Assembly: GCA_028277195.1 (NCBI GenBank) | Contig: JANQGS010000215.1 | Coordinates: 1-7,316, forward strand | Direction of reading: 5' to 3' | Length of the DNA: 7,316 bases | DNA from: Candidatus Gastranaerophilales bacterium | Lineage (GTDB): Bacteria > Cyanobacteriota > Vampirovibrionia > Gastranaerophilales > UBA9971 | Shown here: one piece after another, positions 6,240 through 7,316 of the stretch | Layout: every line of letters starts with the position of its first letter | How positions within the stretch are numbered: position 1 is the first letter of the stretch | The notes under the pieces: generated by a model | Databases searched by the model: none | Seen by the model: the letters and a program-made list of their open reading frames with translations, nothing else | Told to the model about the DNA's origin: nothing | Made by a program: the position numbers and the translations under genes

Positions 6240-7119
6240 ATATTTCAAGATTCATTTCCGAAAACAGGACTACCTGGTTTTTGCCCCGTTTTTTAGCTGC
6301 ATAGAGGGCATGTTCTGCGTACCTTATTATTGTATTGGTGTTTTCTTCAACCTCCATAAGGAAGGGATAGCTGGCAATTCCCGCGCTTATTGTAATAGGG
6401 TGCTTTTCCTCTTCTCCTTCGGGAATAAAGTCCATTTCCTCAATGTCTTTTCTTACTCTTTCCGCAAAAATCTTCGCGTTTTCCTCGTTTGTATTGGGCA
6501 GGACAATAATAAATTCCTCATCCCCGTATCTTGTCAGGATATCTTCTTTTCTTGCCCTGCGCTTGAGGATTTCCGTTATCTGCTTGAGGAGCACATCGCC
6601 CCAGTCATAGCCGTAAATATCATTAACAACCTTAAAGTAATCTATGTCCATTAATATTGATGAAAGCGGCAGCTTGTAGCGCTTTGCCCTTGCCAGCTCC
6701 TCTTCAAGCCTCTGGTGAAGGCAGGTCCTGTTATAAAGGCCCGTGAGTTCGTCCGTTGTGGCAACTACCCTGTTCTGGTCCCTAAGCTCCTTAATTTTCA
6801 GCAGGTTGGCTATACGAACCATAAGTTCCGGGTAGTTGACCGGATTAAGTATATAGTCATAGGTTTCAGCCCTTATCATAATGTTTTCAAAAACATCATC
6901 GCTTACAATCAGCAGCGGAGGGGAAATTTTATTCCTTATGAGAATATCCTCATTAACCTGGCTTGAGTTGTCCAAAATAACCAGGTCAGGGTCGGCTGTT
7001 TCAATATTTTTTATTTCATCGGGAAGAAGAACCTGGACCGAGTAGTTATCTCCCTTAAGGATTTGCGATTCCAGCTTTGATTTTTTGTCCTGGTTGTAGA
7101 TTATTATATTTTTTTTCAT
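6238..7119 (-). CDS. Degenerate receiver plus GGDEF-domain protein (putative diguanylate cyclase, GDEEF variant)
   Basis: This cytoplasmic protein of 293 residues is built as a receiver-like domain (about 2-108) joined to a GGDEF domain (about 118-288), the PleD/WspR style. The GGDEF domain has DELTGLYNR (123-131), MDIDYFKVVND (157-167, metal Asp158), a signature reading RYGDEEF (197-203) in place of RYGGEEF, SAGIASYP (245-252) and ALYAAKKRGKNQV (271-283). An RxxD inhibitory site (R190-D193) lies exactly five residues before the signature. The receiver keeps the phospho-acceptor position (Asp50 in VILDNS) and a Ser (73), but the acidic pair reads NQD and the conserved Lys is Asn (92, in LNP), so normal phosphorylation is doubtful. 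Start: ATG 7119 has GGGTGA four bases upstream; ATG 7131 has none. Expected activity is making cyclic di-GMP; the signature change leaves this open. Confidence 0.9.
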   Translation of the reverse strand: MKKNIIIYNQDKKSKLESQILKGDNYSVQVLLPDEIKNIETADPDLVILDNSSQVNEDILIRNKISPPLLIVSDDVFENIMIRAETYDYILNPVNYPELMVRIANLLKIKELRDQNRVVATTDELTGLYNRTCLHQRLEEELARAKRYKLPLSSILMDIDYFKVVNDIYGYDWGDVLLKQITEILKRRARKEDILTRYGDEEFIIVLPNTNEENAKIFAERVRKDIEEMDFIPEGEEEKHPITISAGIASYPFLMEVEENTNTIIRYAEHALYAAKKRGKNQVVLFSEMNLEI

Positions 7120-7162
7120 ACTTTCACCCATTTACTGACACTAAACTAAATTACATTTTTTT

Positions 7163-7191
7163 ATTGTAACAGTTCAGGCTATTATTCGCAA
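7163..7191 (-). promoter_or_regulatory. Extended -10 promoter for the GGDEF-GT2 operon
   Basis: On the minus strand TTGCGA (7186-7191, four of six) and TACAAT (7163-7168, five of six) are separated by 17 bases. TGT immediately precedes the -10, giving an extended -10 element. The predicted start near 7156 leaves a leader of about 37 bases. The spacer and the start of the -10 are made of the 15-base repeat shared with the left flank. Confidence 0.6.
7166..7180 (+). repeat. 15-base direct repeat, right copy
   Basis: GTAACAGTTCAGGCT is identical to bases 129-143 and in the same orientation. Read on the minus strand this copy supplies most of the spacer, the extended TG and the first bases of the -10 of the predicted GGDEF promoter. 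The left copy is not followed by a -10-like sequence, so the promoter is specific to this site. Confidence 0.6.
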
Positions 7192-7209
7192 AAAATTTTA
7201 TCAAAATAT

Positions 7210-7224
7210 CCCACCCACCCGCCC
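7210..7224 (-). other. Four-tract G-quadruplex motif
   Basis: The minus strand reads GGGCGGGTGGGTGGG: four G3 tracts with three single-base loops, the arrangement known to form very stable parallel quadruplexes. The plus strand is the matching C-rich tract. It lies on the coding strand about 90 bases ahead of the GGDEF start and upstream of the predicted -35, inside the inverted-repeat element. Confidence 0.75.
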
Positions 7225-7232
7225 TTATTGGA

Positions 7233-7289
7233 TTGGGCGGCTGCGAAAATGAGCTGCAAAGCAGCTCCTGCTTCGCAAGCGCCGCCCAA
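7233..7289. repeat. Three-tier nested hairpin
   Basis: Outer stem: 7233-7241 pairs with 7281-7289 (nine base pairs, GGGCGGC/GCCGCCC plus two T-A pairs). Middle stem: TGCGAA (7242-7247) pairs with TTCGCA (7272-7277), with AGC bulged at 7278-7280. Inner stem: GAGCTGC (7251-7257) pairs perfectly with GCAGCTC (7261-7267) around an AAA loop. In total 22 base pairs. No T-run follows the outer stem directly on the minus strand; on the plus strand AAATTTTT follows, so a plus-strand terminator for a gene to the left is excluded by the absence of such a gene. Confidence 0.75.
7246..7276 (-). repeat. Right copy of the box-hairpin-box repeat
   Basis: Read on the minus strand: GCGAAGCAGGAGC (7264-7276), then a short stem with a TTT loop, then CTCATTTT (7246-7253). 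Both end boxes are identical to those of the copy at 25-91 and the stem differs. Here the boxes overlap the inner and middle stems of the nested hairpin. Confidence 0.6.
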
Positions 7290-7316
7290 ATTTTTCAATA
7301 GAATTTTGATAAAATT

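Larger units (their letters stand above)
7194..7316. mobile_element. Inverted-repeat-bounded palindromic element (MITE-like), possibly cut by the window edge
   Basis: AATTTTATCAAAAT (7194-7207) and its perfect reverse complement (7303-7316) enclose 95 bases that hold a C-rich tract and a long nested hairpin. No open reading frame lies inside. Terminal inverted repeats around a short non-coding structured core are the usual look of a miniature inverted-repeat element or a large palindromic intergenic repeat. The right repeat reaches the last base of the window, so the full ends and any target duplication cannot be judged. Confidence 0.5.

Noticed and set aside
6217..6654. Plus-strand reading frame of 145 codons
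   Set aside because: It runs antisense through the conserved GGDEF domain and has Cys/Phe-rich composition typical of shadow frames.
160..7119. Whole gene block as a composite transposon between inverted copies of the repeat
   Set aside because: The flanking copies share only short boxes, differ in their cores, and no transposase or target duplication is visible; a core gene such as rlmN inside also argues against it.
7233..7289. Intrinsic terminator for a gene entering from the right
   Set aside because: On the minus strand the outer stem is followed by AATCC rather than a T run, and no minus-strand gene end is seen in the window upstream of it.

Overview
The window carries seven genes, all on the minus strand, in a moderate-GC bacterial genome with AT-rich spacers. 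The gene set (RlmN, a cyclic-di-GMP-type signalling protein, an HDOD protein, a long TPR protein, two glycosyltransferases and a small membrane protein) is ordinary bacterial material. Nothing in it is phage, plasmid or archaeal. The mixture of Shine-Dalgarno and non-Shine-Dalgarno starts and the repeat-rich flanks would fit an uncultured Gram-negative-like lineage, but I cannot assign a phylum from sequence alone.

Layout in transcription order (right to left). At 7132-7316 lies a repeat-rich regulatory zone. It holds a 14-bp inverted-repeat pair enclosing a long nested hairpin and a perfect four-tract G-quadruplex motif, followed by an extended -10 promoter. This promoter appears to drive a receiver-like/GGDEF protein (6238-7119). 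Nine bases downstream, with the ribosome site overlapping the upstream stop codon, is a family 2 glycosyltransferase of the polyprenyl-phosphate sugar transferase type (5515-6228). Next is a small three-helix membrane protein resembling the RipA family (5004-5468), with a strong Shine-Dalgarno. A second unit begins at a near-consensus promoter placed so that transcription should start on the A of the ATG of a membrane-anchored protein with about 14 TPRs (3315-4955). The rRNA/tRNA methyltransferase gene rlmN (2273-3355) overlaps its 3' end. An HDOD-domain signalling gene (1355-2188) and a family 4 glycosyltransferase (160-1293) follow, each with its own AT-rich upstream spacer.

The left flank (1-159) is non-coding and holds a long imperfect hairpin. 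It shares two sequence boxes with the right flank. One is a 13-bp box next to a variable TTT-loop hairpin and a trailing CTCATTTT, in opposite orientation to the right copy. The other is a 15-bp box in the same orientation. The gene block is therefore bracketed by members of dispersed repeat families.

Functional reading: the block combines second-messenger-type regulation (GGDEF, HDOD) with envelope or surface glycan synthesis (GT2, GT4) and membrane scaffolding (TPR anchor, RipA-like). A pathway linking them is inference. The most unusual points are the flanking repeat families, one copy of which sits inside a promoter; the predicted leaderless TPR transcript; and the GDEEF active-site variant in a protein that keeps an intact inhibitory-site motif.
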